A stretch of 64,000 nucleotides of DNA, taken from Opitutus sp. GAS368 (GTDB taxonomy: Bacteria > Verrucomicrobiota > Verrucomicrobiia > Opitutales > Opitutaceae). Position 1 is the stretch's first letter. Every line of letters begins with the position of its first letter. The notes below the pieces were generated by a model, which was given only the letters and a program-made list of their open reading frames with translations, was not told the origin of the DNA and did no database searches. This document shows, in pieces, positions 44,888-53,880 of this stretch. The DNA lies in NCBI RefSeq assembly GCF_900104925.1, contig NZ_LT629735.1, forward strand, positions 2,959,001 to 3,023,000, given 5' to 3'. A program made the position numbers and the translations under genes.

Positions 44888-45130
44888 CTACGTCGGCCGC
44901 TGGCCCTTGAGCAGGTTGAATTCCTTCGTACTCATGAGGCGGCGAGGCAGGCGGCGCTCGGCCTCGCTAACCAGCCGGTCCCACTGTTCGTCGGTGGGAG
45001 CAAAGTCTTCCCACGAGGAATTGTGGCCGGTCTTGCGGCTGAACACGACGTGGCCGCCGTGAAAACGGGCATTGATCTGCCATTTCACGCCGTCCTCGTC
45101 CTTGTCCCACCAGCCGAATTCCATGCCCAT
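44888..45130 (-). CDS. Small conserved hypothetical protein
   Basis: 80 residues from ATG 45130 (ATG 45124 is also possible). The product begins MGMEFGWWDKDEDGVKWQIN and continues with ARFHGGHVVFSRKTGHNSSW and EDFAPTDEQWDRLVSEAERR. It is Trp-rich, small and soluble. I associate it loosely with short hypothetical proteins seen in several phyla, without a named family. No operon partner is visible; the upstream region carries a GTGACAAGTGGCAAG-like repetitive stretch (45145-45175). Confidence 0.65.
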   Translation of the reverse strand: MGMEFGWWDKDEDGVKWQINARFHGGHVVFSRKTGHNSSWEDFAPTDEQWDRLVSEAERRLPRRLMSTKEFNLLKGQRPT

Positions 45131-45348
45131 GGCGGGAGGGGAAAGTGACAAGGGGCAAGTGGCAAGTGACAAGTGCCAGGCCTGTCGGCGACGACCGGAA
45201 GGCTAAGGCGTAATGGCACAGTGCCGGTCCGGGGCCGGCCGCCCAAAGACGACCGGGTCATGCTCAGTCCCGGCAGACGGCAAAGGCCTCAGTCCGGGAT
45301 CCTGCCCGATTGTTGCAACCGGCGCGGCCCTTCCGGTGTGATCCGGGG

Positions 45349-47796
45349 GTGCCCTCCTTGTTTTCCCTGACCGATTTCCGCCAGACCCTGCGCCGCCTCG
45401 GCCGTGAGCGCGGCTTCACCGCGACCGTCCTCCTGACCCTCGGCCTCTGTATCGGAGCCAACGTGGCGATCTTCGCCGTGGTCGATGCCATTCTCGTGCG
45501 TTCGCTGCCGTTTCCGCACGCCGAGCAGCTGGTCACCGCCATCAACAGCTATCCCGGCGCCGGCGTGGAGCGCGCCGGCGCATCCTTGCCCAACTACTAC
45601 GACCGGAAGGAGGTGGTCAAGGCCTTCGCCTCCATCGCCATCATCCAGGGCGGCAGCGCCATCGTGGGGGAGGCCGGCGCCCCCAACCGCATCGCACGCG
45701 ACCGGGTTTCGCCCGAATTTTTTTCCACCCTCGGCGTGCCGCTCGCGATGGGCCGGACGTTCAACGATGAGGAGATGTTCTACAAGAGCAGCAGTGTCGC
45801 CATCCTGACCGACGCCTTCTGGCGCAGCAATTTCAACGCGGATCCCCAGGTGCTCGGCCGCAAGTTCCAGGTCGATTCCCAGCCGGTGACCGTGATCGGC
45901 GTGCTCCCGCCCGGTTTCCGCTATCTCTCCAGCAAGGCCCGGTTTTTCATCCCCGCCGCGTCGAACCCGGAGGACCGTGCGCCGGACCGCCGCCACTCGA
46001 ACAATTTCCAGCTCATCGCCCGGCTCGCCCCTGGCGCCACCCTCACGGTCGCCCAGGCGCAGATCGATGCCCTCAACGCCCGGCAGATCAAGGACGATCC
46101 TTATGCGAAACTGCTGACCGGCGCGGGGTTTCATACGCTGGTCAGCTCCCTGCACGAGGACCATGTGCGCGACGTCCGACCGATCCTCCTGCTGCTGCAG
46201 GGCGGCGTGCTGTTTCTGCTCCTCATCGGCGGCGTCAACCTCGTCAACCTGCTCCTGATCCGCGCCAGCGGCCGCGCCAAGGAGCTGGCCGTCCGCCAGG
46301 CCCTCGGGGCCAGCCGCCGGCACATCACCCGTGAGGTCATGCTCGAGACGGTCATGCTGGCGGTCGCGGGCGGAGTGCTCGGGCTCGGCGGCGGTGCCAT
46401 CGGCATCCGGCTGCTTTCCGTGCTCGGCACCGAGCAGCTCCCGCTCGGGACCACCATCGTCTTCGACGGCCGGGTCGCCGCGGTGGCCTTTGCCGTCTCC
46501 GTCCTCGTCGGCATCGCGCTCGCGCTGCCCGTCATCTGGTTCAACCTGCATGCCCGGCTGGCTCCCGTGCTCCAGGCCGAGACCCGGGGCGGCACCGGCA
46601 GCCGCGCCGCCCAGCGGGTGCGCCACGGATTCATCGTCACCCAGATCGCCCTCGCGTTTGTGCTGCTGAGCGGCGCCGGCCTCCTCGGCCTCAGCCTCCG
46701 CCGCGTTCTCGCCACGGCCCCGGGCTTCCAACCCCAGCACGTGCTGACCGGCCAGATCGCCCTGCCGTGGAAAAACTACCCCACGCCCGAGGCGCGCCTC
46801 GCCCTCATCGAGCGGCTCCTGCCCGAACTGCGGGCCCTGCCGGGCGTCACCTCCGTCGGCCTCACCTCCGGGCTGCCCTTCACCGGCAGCGTCGACAACA
46901 ACGCCACCGCCATCGAGGGCGTCGTGCTCGCCCCGGGCGATTCCATCCGCGCCCACTACACCATGGCGGCGGTGGGTGACTACTGGCAGTCGCTGGGGAT
47001 TCCGCTGATCGCCGGCCGCCTCCTGGAGGACGCCGACAACCACCGCAAACCGCACGCCTGCGTGGTCGACCAGGATTTCGCGCAACGCTACTGGCCCAAC
47101 CAGAGCGCGCTCGGCCACCGCATCGTCAACGGCCCCAAGTTCACCGAGGACGACGCCCACACCATCGTGGGGGTCGTGGGTAACGTGAAGCAGACCGACC
47201 TCTCGGAAAAAGGCGCCCAAGGGGCCGTCTATTACCCCTACGTCACTTATTCCTCCACCTCCTTTTCGGTCATCGTGCGCACCCCGCTCGACCCCGCGGC
47301 CCTTGCGTCCATGTTGAAGAAGGTCGTGCTCAAACTGGATCCTGAGCTGCCGGTCGACGACCTGAAACCGATGCAGGACCGCGTCGACGAGAGCCTCGTG
47401 GCGCGTCGCTCGCCGGCCGTGCTGGCCGGTATTTTCGCCGGCGTGGCGCTCCTGCTCGCCGCGGTCGGCACCTATGGCGTGCTCGCCTATGCCGTGGGCC
47501 AGCGCCGCCGGGAAATCGGCGTGCGCATGGCGCTCGGTGCGTTGCCGGAACAGGTGCTGGCACAGTTCCTCGGCCTCGGGACCGGACTGCTGCTGGCGGG
47601 ACTCGTCCTCGGCGTGCTCGGCGCCTGGGCCGCCGGCCGGGCGATGCAGAGCGTGCTCTTTGGCGTCGGAGCGGTCCATGCCGGCGTGCTCCTCGCGACC
47701 GCCGCCGTGATGGCCGTCGTCGTGCTGCTGGCGGTGTTCCTCCCGTCCTTCCGCGCGTCCCGCGTCTCGCCGATCGACGCCCTGCGCGACGAGTAG
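45349..47796 (+). CDS. ADOP-type (MacB-like/FtsX) orphan ABC permease
   Basis: 815 residues from GTG 45349; a TTG at 45310 would lengthen it slightly. The layout matches duplicated orphan permeases: an N-terminal helix (FTATVLLTLGLCIGANVAIF), a MacB periplasmic domain, three helices (about 270-395) with FtsX features (RAKELAVRQALGASRRHITR), a second helix and periplasmic domain (about 420-670), then three more helices with RRREIGVRMALGALPEQV. No ATPase gene is adjacent. Relatives occur mainly in Acidobacteriota and Verrucomicrobiota; substrates are unknown. Confidence 0.88.
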   Translation: MPSLFSLTDFRQTLRRLGRERGFTATVLLTLGLCIGANVAIFAVVDAILVRSLPFPHAEQLVTAINSYPGAGVERAGASLPNYYDRKEVVKAFASIAIIQGGSAIVGEAGAPNRIARDRVSPEFFSTLGVPLAMGRTFNDEEMFYKSSSVAILTDAFWRSNFNADPQVLGRKFQVDSQPVTVIGVLPPGFRYLSSKARFFIPAASNPEDRAPDRRHSNNFQLIARLAPGATLTVAQAQIDALNARQIKDDPYAKLLTGAGFHTLVSSLHEDHVRDVRPILLLLQGGVLFLLLIGGVNLVNLLLIRASGRAKELAVRQALGASRRHITREVMLETVMLAVAGGVLGLGGGAIGIRLLSVLGTEQLPLGTTIVFDGRVAAVAFAVSVLVGIALALPVIWFNLHARLAPVLQAETRGGTGSRAAQRVRHGFIVTQIALAFVLLSGAGLLGLSLRRVLATAPGFQPQHVLTGQIALPWKNYPTPEARLALIERLLPELRALPGVTSVGLTSGLPFTGSVDNNATAIEGVVLAPGDSIRAHYTMAAVGDYWQSLGIPLIAGRLLEDADNHRKPHACVVDQDFAQRYWPNQSALGHRIVNGPKFTEDDAHTIVGVVGNVKQTDLSEKGAQGAVYYPYVTYSSTSFSVIVRTPLDPAALASMLKKVVLKLDPELPVDDLKPMQDRVDESLVARRSPAVLAGIFAGVALLLAAVGTYGVLAYAVGQRRREIGVRMALGALPEQVLAQFLGLGTGLLLAGLVLGVLGAWAAGRAMQSVLFGVGAVHAGVLLATAAVMAVVVLLAVFLPSFRASRVSPIDALRDE

Positions 47797-47896
47797 ACAG
47801 CCGCGCCGGCGGGGATGGGCGGATGTTTCATCCGTGGCTTTGTCCAGCTCGCCGCAGCCATGGATTGGCTTAACTTATGGGTTTTGAATACACGCC

Positions 47897-48706
47897 TTAG
47901 TCCCGCGACAGCTCGCCCGCCCGGCGGGCGCCGGCGAGGATGGTTTCCTTGATTGTCTCGCGGAACTGGCGAGAAGCCATGACCTGCAGGCCGGCGTAGG
48001 TCGTGCCGTTGGGCGAGGTGACCTTGTCGCGCAGCGCCTCGGGCGTCTCCGTGCTGCGGGCGAGGAGCCGGGCGGAGCCAAGGACCGACTCGAGCGCGAG
48101 CTTCTGGGCGGTGTCGGCCGGCAGCCCGGCGGCCACCCCGCCGTCGCGCAACGCGGCGACGAACTCAAAGAGAAAGGCCGGTGTGCTGCCCACGAGCGCG
48201 GTGACGGTGTCCATGTGCTCCTCGCCGAGCTCGAGGAACTGGCCGAGGGCGCCGAGGAGTTTTTCCACGGTGGCGCGGTCGGTCGCGGCGAGCGGGGTGA
48301 GCGCGCAGAAAGGCGTCATGCCGGCGCCAATGGCCGCGGGCGTGTTGGGCATGGTGCGGACGATATTGCGGGCCTTGGGAAAAGCCTGGGCGAGGCGCGC
48401 CAGTTTTTTCCCGGCCAGCACGGAGAGCACGAGCTTGCCGGTGGTCAGTTCGGCGAGGCGCGGGTCGGCCCCGGCCAGCGACTGGGGCTTGAAGGCGATG
48501 ATGACGGTGTCGGCGCCGGCGAGGAGCCTGGGCAGGTCGGGCTCGAAGGTGATGCCGGTGTCGGCCGCGAGCTTCTGCGCCGTGCCGCCCGTCTTGCTGG
48601 TGCAGGCGAGGTCGGCGGGCGCGCAGGCCTTCTTTGCGAGCAGGCCGCGGACGATGGCGGAGGCGAGGTTGCCCGCGCCAATGAGCGCTATGCGGGAGGA
48701 GGGCAT
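47897..48706 (-). CDS. proC: Pyrroline-5-carboxylate reductase
   Basis: 269 residues from ATG 48706, which places the Rossmann motif RIALIGAGNLASAIVRGLL at the N-terminus; the longer frame upstream runs into a repeat. Other ProC features are AFKPQSLA, ARNIVRTMPNTPAAIGAGM and the C-terminal dimer segment VTSPNGTTYAGLQVM. It reduces pyrroline-5-carboxylate to proline with NAD(P)H. It is a single gene on the minus strand. Confidence 0.95.
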   Translation of the reverse strand: MPSSRIALIGAGNLASAIVRGLLAKKACAPADLACTSKTGGTAQKLAADTGITFEPDLPRLLAGADTVIIAFKPQSLAGADPRLAELTTGKLVLSVLAGKKLARLAQAFPKARNIVRTMPNTPAAIGAGMTPFCALTPLAATDRATVEKLLGALGQFLELGEEHMDTVTALVGSTPAFLFEFVAALRDGGVAAGLPADTAQKLALESVLGSARLLARSTETPEALRDKVTSPNGTTYAGLQVMASRQFRETIKETILAGARRAGELSRD

Positions 48707-48761
48707 CGAAGCTGGCAGATGGATTGCCGCGTCGCTGGGCGGCTCGCAATGAGAATCCGGG

Positions 48762-48843
48762 TGTAGGGCGGGATCACCGTATCCCGCCTCGAACGTGACA
48801 GCCTGTTCAAACAAAGGCGGGATACGGTGATCCCGCCCTGCAA
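48762..48843. repeat. Dispersed palindrome, family D (near-perfect copy)
   Basis: TGTAGGGCGGGATCACCGTA (from 48762) is mirrored by TACGGTGATCCCGCCCTGCA (48824-48843). The arms are about 27 bp with a ~28-bp centre. It lies between the 3' end of the REC-kinase gene and the 5' end of proC. Confidence 0.85.
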
Positions 48844-48846
48844 GCC

Positions 48847-49971
48847 TCAGGTCCTGTCTTTGTTTTTCCGCTCGAGCGGGTGGCGGATGGTGCAGATGGC
48901 ACCGCCGCCGGGCCGGTCGGCCAGCGTGACCTCGCCGCCGAGATTGCGCATCGAGTGGCGCGCGACGGTCAGGCCCATGCCGACGCCGACGGTGTGCTTG
49001 GTGCTCGTGAAGGGCTCGAAGGCGTGGTCCTTGATCTCGGGGTCGAGGCCGCGGCCGCGGTCCTCGATGTGCACGAGGGCGAAGCGGCCCTCCTCCGGGC
49101 GCTCGACGACCTCCGTGCGGATGTGGATCGGACGCTTGTCGTCGGGCTCGTCGTGGTAGCTTTCCCAGGCGTTGATGAGCAGCTTGGAAAGCGTCTCCTC
49201 GAAGACTTCGACATTGGTGTCGATCAGCACCTCGGCCGTGGCGGGCTCGATGGTGATGGGCTGGTCGATCTTGTATTCGATCTGGTAGCGGCGGACGCCG
49301 CTGTCGATCATGCGGGCGAGGCTGGCGCGGATGAGCGGCGGGCGGTTCTTCACCACGAGGCCGGTGAGCTGCTTGATGATGCCGACGATGCGGTTGACGG
49401 CGTCCTCGAGATGCTGGGCGTTCTTCTTCACCAGCTCGGGCTTCTCGTGGTAGGCCTTGATGAGGTCGACGTAGCCGATGACGACGCCCAGGAGATTGTT
49501 CAGGTTGTGGGCGATGCCCTGGGTGACGGCGCCGATGGTGGCCGAGCGGCGGGACTCGCCGAGGCGGGTCTGCAGGTCGATGAGTTCGCGATTGATCGCC
49601 ACGAAGCGTAGCTGCGTCTGCACGCGCGCGAGGGTCTCGTCGAGGTCGATGGGCTTGGTGATGTAGTCCACGGCGCCGACGCCGAGGCCCTCGATCTTGC
49701 CCTCCTTGGAGGTGCGGGCGGTGATGAAGATGACGGGGATGGCCTTCGTTTCCTTGTCGGCCTGCAGGCGCTGGCAGACCTCGATGCCGTCCATCTCGGG
49801 CATCATGACATCGAGCAGGATCAGGTCGGGCCTGTCGGCCTTGACCAGGTCCAGCGCCTCCCGGCCCGAGTAGGAGGTGGCCACGATCATGCCCTCGCGC
49901 TCCAGCTTGCGCTTCAGCAGCTGGACGTTGATCGGCTGGTCATCGACGACAAGAATCTTGGGTGTGGCCAT
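48847..49971 (-). CDS. Response-regulator receiver fused to a histidine kinase
   Basis: 374 residues. An N-terminal receiver domain (1-120) has Asp10/Asp11, phospho-acceptor Asp54 (LILLDVMMPEMDG) and Lys106 (ITKPID). A HisKA-like helix follows with GIAHNLNNLLGVVIGY (His155). The HATPase domain has the N-box LLINAWESY (Asn267), G1 EDRGRGLD and G2 VGVGMGLTVA. The residue after His155 is Asn rather than the acidic residue normally needed for phosphotransfer. It is cytoplasmic, with no sensor other than the receiver, so it should be driven by an upstream kinase. No partner gene is adjacent. Confidence 0.9.
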   Translation of the reverse strand: MATPKILVVDDQPINVQLLKRKLEREGMIVATSYSGREALDLVKADRPDLILLDVMMPEMDGIEVCQRLQADKETKAIPVIFITARTSKEGKIEGLGVGAVDYITKPIDLDETLARVQTQLRFVAINRELIDLQTRLGESRRSATIGAVTQGIAHNLNNLLGVVIGYVDLIKAYHEKPELVKKNAQHLEDAVNRIVGIIKQLTGLVVKNRPPLIRASLARMIDSGVRRYQIEYKIDQPITIEPATAEVLIDTNVEVFEETLSKLLINAWESYHDEPDDKRPIHIRTEVVERPEEGRFALVHIEDRGRGLDPEIKDHAFEPFTSTKHTVGVGMGLTVARHSMRNLGGEVTLADRPGGGAICTIRHPLERKNKDRT

Positions 49972-50043
49972 GCTTGGTTAAAGGGGGAGGCAAAGGGGTT
50001 TGCCGCCGAGTGGCAAGGTTCAGTTAAGGGGAAAAGCCCTATT

Positions 50044-50928
50044 TTAAGGTTGGGAGTCCTGGGCGTGCTGCCGCCGGGCCTTCACCGTGTTTTGCATGAG
50101 CATGGCGACAGTCATCGGGCCGACCCCGCCCGGCACCGGGGTGATCTTGCTGCACAACGGCGACACCGTGGGGAAGTGGACGTCGCCGGTGAGCCGGTAG
50201 CCCGACTTCTTGGTCGCATCCGCGACCCGGTTGACGCCGACATCAATGACCACGGCGCCAGGCTTGACCATGTCGGCGGTGACGAACTCGGGTCTGCCGA
50301 TGGCGGCGATGAGGACGTCGGCCTGGCGGGTGAGGGCGGGGAGATTGGCGGTCTGCGAATGGCAGACGGTGACGGTGGCATTGGCCCAGGGCTTGCGCTG
50401 CAGGGCGAGCAGCGCCGCGGGCTTGCCGACGATCAGGCTGCGGCCGAGGACCACCACATGCTTGCCAGACAGCGGAACGCCCGAGCGTTGCAGCAGCTCC
50501 ATGATGCCGGCGGGCGTGCAGGCGACGAAGCCGCTGTCGTCCTCCTGCGCGAGCTTGCCGAGGTTCATCGTGTGGAAGCCGTCGACATCCTTGTCCGCGG
50601 CGATGCGGCGGAATACGGCCACCTCGTTGATGTGCTTCGGCAGCGGCGACTGGACCAGGATGCCGTCCACGGCCGGGTCCGCGTTGAGGCCGTCGATGAG
50701 GGCGAAGAGCTCGTCCTGCGCAATGGTGACGGGCGGGAAGATGAGCCGGCTGGTGATGCCGATGGTGGCGGAGGCGGTCTCCTTCTTCTTCACGTAGGAA
50801 ACAGACGCCGGGTCCTCGCCGACGCGCACGAGCGCGAGGCAGGGCGGCCGGCCGGGCAGGGCGGCGACCTGGGTCTTGAGTTCGGCGATGATGTCCGCCG
50901 CGATCTTGTTGCCGTCAATCAGTTCCAT
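50044..50928 (-). CDS. folD: Methylenetetrahydrofolate dehydrogenase / cyclohydrolase
   Basis: 294 residues from ATG 50928, matching the normal start ([14 protein letters not shown]). The catalytic Tyr45-x3-Lys49 lies in [51 protein letters not shown] and the C-terminal [19 protein letters not shown] are family signatures. It interconverts 5,10-methylene- and 10-formyl-tetrahydrofolate. It lies 73 bp upstream of the REC-kinase gene on the same strand. Confidence 0.96.
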   Translation of the reverse strand: MELIDGNKIAADIIAELKTQVAALPGRPPCLALVRVGEDPASVSYVKKKETASATIGITSRLIFPPVTIAQDELFALIDGLNADPAVDGILVQSPLPKHINEVAVFRRIAADKDVDGFHTMNLGKLAQEDDSGFVACTPAGIMELLQRSGVPLSGKHVVVLGRSLIVGKPAALLALQRKPWANATVTVCHSQTANLPALTRQADVLIAAIGRPEFVTADMVKPGAVVIDVGVNRVADATKKSGYRLTGDVHFPTVSPLCSKITPVPGGVGPMTVAMLMQNTVKARRQHAQDSQP

Positions 50929-50945
50929 GGTGCGGGAAGAGGGTA

Positions 50946-51014
50946 AGGTGGAGCGCGTTGACCCCAACGCGCTGGTCGAAGACGCAAAACGCGCTGGAGT
51001 CAGCGCGTTCCGCC
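50946..51014. repeat. Dispersed palindrome, family B
   Basis: GGTGGAGCGCGTTGACCCCA (from 50947) is mirrored by TGGAGTCAGCGCGTTCCGCC (50995-51014), with inner AACGCGCTGG. It lies between the SH3-protein 3' end and the folD start. Confidence 0.8.
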
Positions 51015-51021
51015 CAAAGGT

Positions 51022-51801
51022 TTATTTTTTCAGCGCCATGGACTCGGCGGCGATCACGAGGTCCTTGCCATCAACCGTGTTGCGTACCGTGCCGGTGACG
51101 GTGATCTCGCGGTCGAGGAAGTTCTCGATCTTGTCCGTGAGGAGCAGTCGCCGGGTGTCGACGTAGGCGAAGCGGCGGCCGCCGCTGTCGGTCACCTGGT
51201 AGTCGTAGGGCGGATTGGGATTCAGGATGGGGCGGCGGGCCAGGACGAGCGTGCCGGCGAAGAGGCGCGGCGTGTCGGCATTGTTCGACGCGACCGGCAC
51301 GGGACGACCGAGGGTGGTCACGGGGCCGGTCGGCGCCGGGGCGGGGGTGAAGACGGGCGCCGGCTTGGTGTCGGCGGCAATGTTGGCGGCTTCGCCGACG
51401 GCGATGAAGCCCTGCAGCTTCTTCTCGAGGCGGACCTGGCACCAGTCGCCGGAGGTCGACTTGGCCAGGCCGATGACCTCGGACTTGTCGCCCGCGGCGG
51501 CCACGGCGAGGAGCTGGGAGTCCTTGCGGGGCTCGGCATAGATGCTGCCGCCCTCGCGGACCTCAAGGCCCTTGGTGATGTCGCGGCTTTGCGCGTAGGC
51601 CTCGAAGGGGCCGCTGACCTCGACGCGGCGCCAGCCGGCCGGGGCCTCGCCGACGACGGTGATGGTGCTGCCGGCCTTGAGGCGGGTGAGCACGGGCGAC
51701 TTCGGGTCGGTCTGCACGAAGACGGCGGTATCGGTCTTGACCGTTTCGGCGGCGAGCGAGGCGGCGCAGGCGAGGGCGAGGAGGATGAGCTTAGTTTTCA
51801 T
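51022..51801 (-). CDS. Exported protein with SH3-like domains
   Basis: 259 residues. A signal peptide (KLILLALACAASLAAETVK, about 3-21) is followed by two bacterial SH3-like modules: about 22-78 (AGSTITVVGEAPAGWRRVEV) and 79-140 (GDKSEVIGLAKSTSGDWCQV). After a Pro/Ala linker comes a C-terminal beta-rich part with LDREITVTGTVRNTVDGKDL, which looks like an OB-type fold. It is probably periplasmic and may bind cell wall. Its ATG overlaps the stop of the pseudouridine synthase gene upstream by 11 bp, so the two are co-translated. Confidence 0.78.
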   Translation of the reverse strand: MKTKLILLALACAASLAAETVKTDTAVFVQTDPKSPVLTRLKAGSTITVVGEAPAGWRRVEVSGPFEAYAQSRDITKGLEVREGGSIYAEPRKDSQLLAVAAAGDKSEVIGLAKSTSGDWCQVRLEKKLQGFIAVGEAANIAADTKPAPVFTPAPAPTGPVTTLGRPVPVASNNADTPRLFAGTLVLARRPILNPNPPYDYQVTDSGGRRFAYVDTRRLLLTDKIENFLDREITVTGTVRNTVDGKDLVIAAESMALKK

Positions 51802-52567
51802 CGGAGGTGGAGGGGGTCATTTCGCGGTAATGCGCGGGAGGGACGACGAAGAGGGATGAGATTTCCTTGGTAGAAAGTTGTTTCACCCCGCGCAAAGGAA
51901 TTCCTTTCAGGCGGAGAGCGCCGATCTGGTAGCGGCGCAGGCGGCGGACCTCGAAACCGAGGGCGGTGAACAGCTGGCGGATCTCGCGCTTCTTGCCGTG
52001 GTGCATGTGGACGTCGAGCTCGGGCGAACTGCGGTCGGCCTTGGGGTTGACCAGGCTGGCCTTCTCGACCTTGAGGTGCTCGCCCTCGATGACCACGCCG
52101 CGCAGCAGCTGGCGGAGGCGGCCGGCGGGGAAGGGTTCCTCGAGCGACACATAGTAGCGTTTCACGACCAGGTTCGACGGGTGCATGAGCTTGTGCGCGA
52201 GGTCGCCGTCGGACGTGAGGATGACGAGGCCCTCGCTGTCCTTGTCGAGGCGGCCGGCGCAGAAGAGCCGGAGCTTGGCCCATTCGCGCGGCAGCAGGTC
52301 GAAGATGGTGTGGTCGGCGTGCGGGTCGCTGTTGCTGCACACCACCCCACGCGGCTTGTGCATGACGAGGGCCAGCTTGGGCTGGGCGTGGGACTTCAGG
52401 GACTTGCCGCGCACGGTGACCTTGTCGGTGCCCGGCTCCACCTTCTGCCCGAGCACGGCCTTTTCGCCGTTCACATAGACCTCGCCCGCGACGATCAGCG
52501 CCTCGGCCGCGCGGCGCGAGCAGATGCCGGCCTCGGCGATGAGTTTTTGGATGCGGACGGGTTCCAT
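51791..52567 (-). CDS. rRNA pseudouridine synthase (RsuA/RluB/E/F family)
   Basis: 258 residues from ATG 52567; the long open frame upstream overlaps the divergent flavoprotein gene and is not real. An S4 domain covers about 5-60 (RIQKLIAEAGICSRRAAEAL). The catalytic domain has the active-site aspartate Asp108 in CAGRLDKDSEGLVILTSDG, plus MHKPRGVVCSN and HHGKKREIRQLFTALGFEV. It isomerises a uridine in 16S or 23S rRNA; the target cannot be fixed here. It overlaps the next gene by 11 bp. Confidence 0.93.
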   Translation of the reverse strand: MEPVRIQKLIAEAGICSRRAAEALIVAGEVYVNGEKAVLGQKVEPGTDKVTVRGKSLKSHAQPKLALVMHKPRGVVCSNSDPHADHTIFDLLPREWAKLRLFCAGRLDKDSEGLVILTSDGDLAHKLMHPSNLVVKRYYVSLEEPFPAGRLRQLLRGVVIEGEHLKVEKASLVNPKADRSSPELDVHMHHGKKREIRQLFTALGFEVRRLRRYQIGALRLKGIPLRGVKQLSTKEISSLFVVPPAHYREMTPSTSDEN

Positions 52568-52672
52568 GTGAAACGGATGAATGGCCGGCGCCCGAGGGCG
52601 GCGCAACGAGATTCCCATGACGCAAACGGAGCTTGCCAAGCTGCGGGCCGGGCGGCCTAAAACAGCCCCTCC

Positions 52673-53842
52673 ATGAGCGATGCCGTGCCCGCCAGCACCT
52701 ACCACAAAGACCACCCGTTTCCCGCGCGATTGGTCGAGAACCGGCTGCTGAACAAGCCCGGTTCCCACAAGGAGACGCGGCACATGGCCGTGGACATCGC
52801 CGGCAGCGGGCTGACCTACAAGGTGGGCGATTCGCTGGGCGTCTTCCCCGCGAACCGGCCGGACGAAGTAGACGAGATCTTGGCGCGGCTCAGCGCCACC
52901 GGCAACGAGCCGGTGTCGCCCGTCATGCTGAAGCTGGCGGCACCGATCCCGTTGCGTGAGGCCTTGACCGGCCGGCTGGCGCTGGCCAAGCCGACGCGGA
53001 AGATCGTCGAGACTCTCGCGGCCAAGGCGACCGCCGAGGCCGACAAGACCCGGCTCGCGGCGTTGCTGGTCCCCGAGGCCAAGGACCAGCTCGCGGGCTG
53101 GCTCGAGGAGCGGGAGTTCGTCGATTTGCTGGCCGAGTTCCCCAGCGCGAAGCTGACCCCGCAGGAACTGGTGGATCATATGCGCAAGCTGATGCCACGG
53201 CTCTACTCGATTGCGTCGTCGCCGAAACTTTTCCCAACGGAGGTGCACCTGACCGTCGCGGTGGTGCGCTACGAGACCAACCACCGCTCGCGCGTGGGCG
53301 TGGCGACGACGTTCCTCGCCGACCGGGCGGAATTGAAGGCGGCGCCCGTGCCGGTGTTCGTTTCCGATTCGCATTTCGGCGTGCCGGCCGACGGCGCGAA
53401 GGACATCATCATGGTGGGGCCGGGCACGGGCATCGCGCCGTTCCGGGCCTTCCTCCAGGAGCGCGTCGCGACCAAGGCCACCGGCCGGAACTGGCTCTTC
53501 TTCGGCGACCAGCATCGCGCGACGGACTATCTCTACGAGGAGGAATGGAAGGCCTGGCACGCGTCGGGCGCGCTGGCCCGCGTGGACCTCGCGTTTTCGC
53601 GCGATCAGATTCTCAAGGTCTACGTGCAGGACCGCATGCGTGAGAACGCGGCGGAACTGTGGGCGTGGCTCAAGGCCGGCGCGCATTTCTACGTGTGCGG
53701 CGACGCCAAGCGCATGGCGAAGGACGTCGACGTGGCCCTGCACGACGTGATCGCCCAGCAGGGCGGCCTCGATGCCGCGGCGGCCGCGGACTACGTGAAG
53801 CAGATGAAGAAGGACAAGCGCTACCAGCGCGACGTGTATTGA
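52673..53842 (+). CDS. CysJ-like flavoprotein reductase without a flavodoxin domain
   Basis: 389 residues. It matches the FAD/NADPH half of sulfite reductase alpha subunit and other diflavin reductases: FAD-binding RLYSIASS and RVGVATTFL, NADPH-binding MVGPGTGIAPFRAFLQERV, NWLFFGDQHRATDYLYEEEW, YVCGDAKRMAKDV, and a C-terminal aromatic (RYQRDVY). The FMN flavodoxin domain normally at the N-terminus is missing. Electrons would therefore pass from NADPH through FAD to a separate carrier or to a hemoprotein. No CysI is present in the window. It starts 105 bp from the divergent pseudouridine synthase gene. Confidence 0.88.
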   Translation: MSDAVPASTYHKDHPFPARLVENRLLNKPGSHKETRHMAVDIAGSGLTYKVGDSLGVFPANRPDEVDEILARLSATGNEPVSPVMLKLAAPIPLREALTGRLALAKPTRKIVETLAAKATAEADKTRLAALLVPEAKDQLAGWLEEREFVDLLAEFPSAKLTPQELVDHMRKLMPRLYSIASSPKLFPTEVHLTVAVVRYETNHRSRVGVATTFLADRAELKAAPVPVFVSDSHFGVPADGAKDIIMVGPGTGIAPFRAFLQERVATKATGRNWLFFGDQHRATDYLYEEEWKAWHASGALARVDLAFSRDQILKVYVQDRMRENAAELWAWLKAGAHFYVCGDAKRMAKDVDVALHDVIAQQGGLDAAAAADYVKQMKKDKRYQRDVY

Positions 53843-53880
53843 CAAACACCCGGGGTGTGGCGACCTATGGCGCTCACCCT

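Noticed and set aside
45173-45348. Stretch before the orphan permease, examined for a gene or RNA
   Set aside because: No ORF with coding character, terminator or repeat family could be supported.
52568-53845. In-frame upstream extension of the pseudouridine synthase across the divergent flavoprotein gene
   Set aside because: The extension is antisense to a well-supported reductase and lacks family motifs; ATG 52567 gives the normal S4-domain start.
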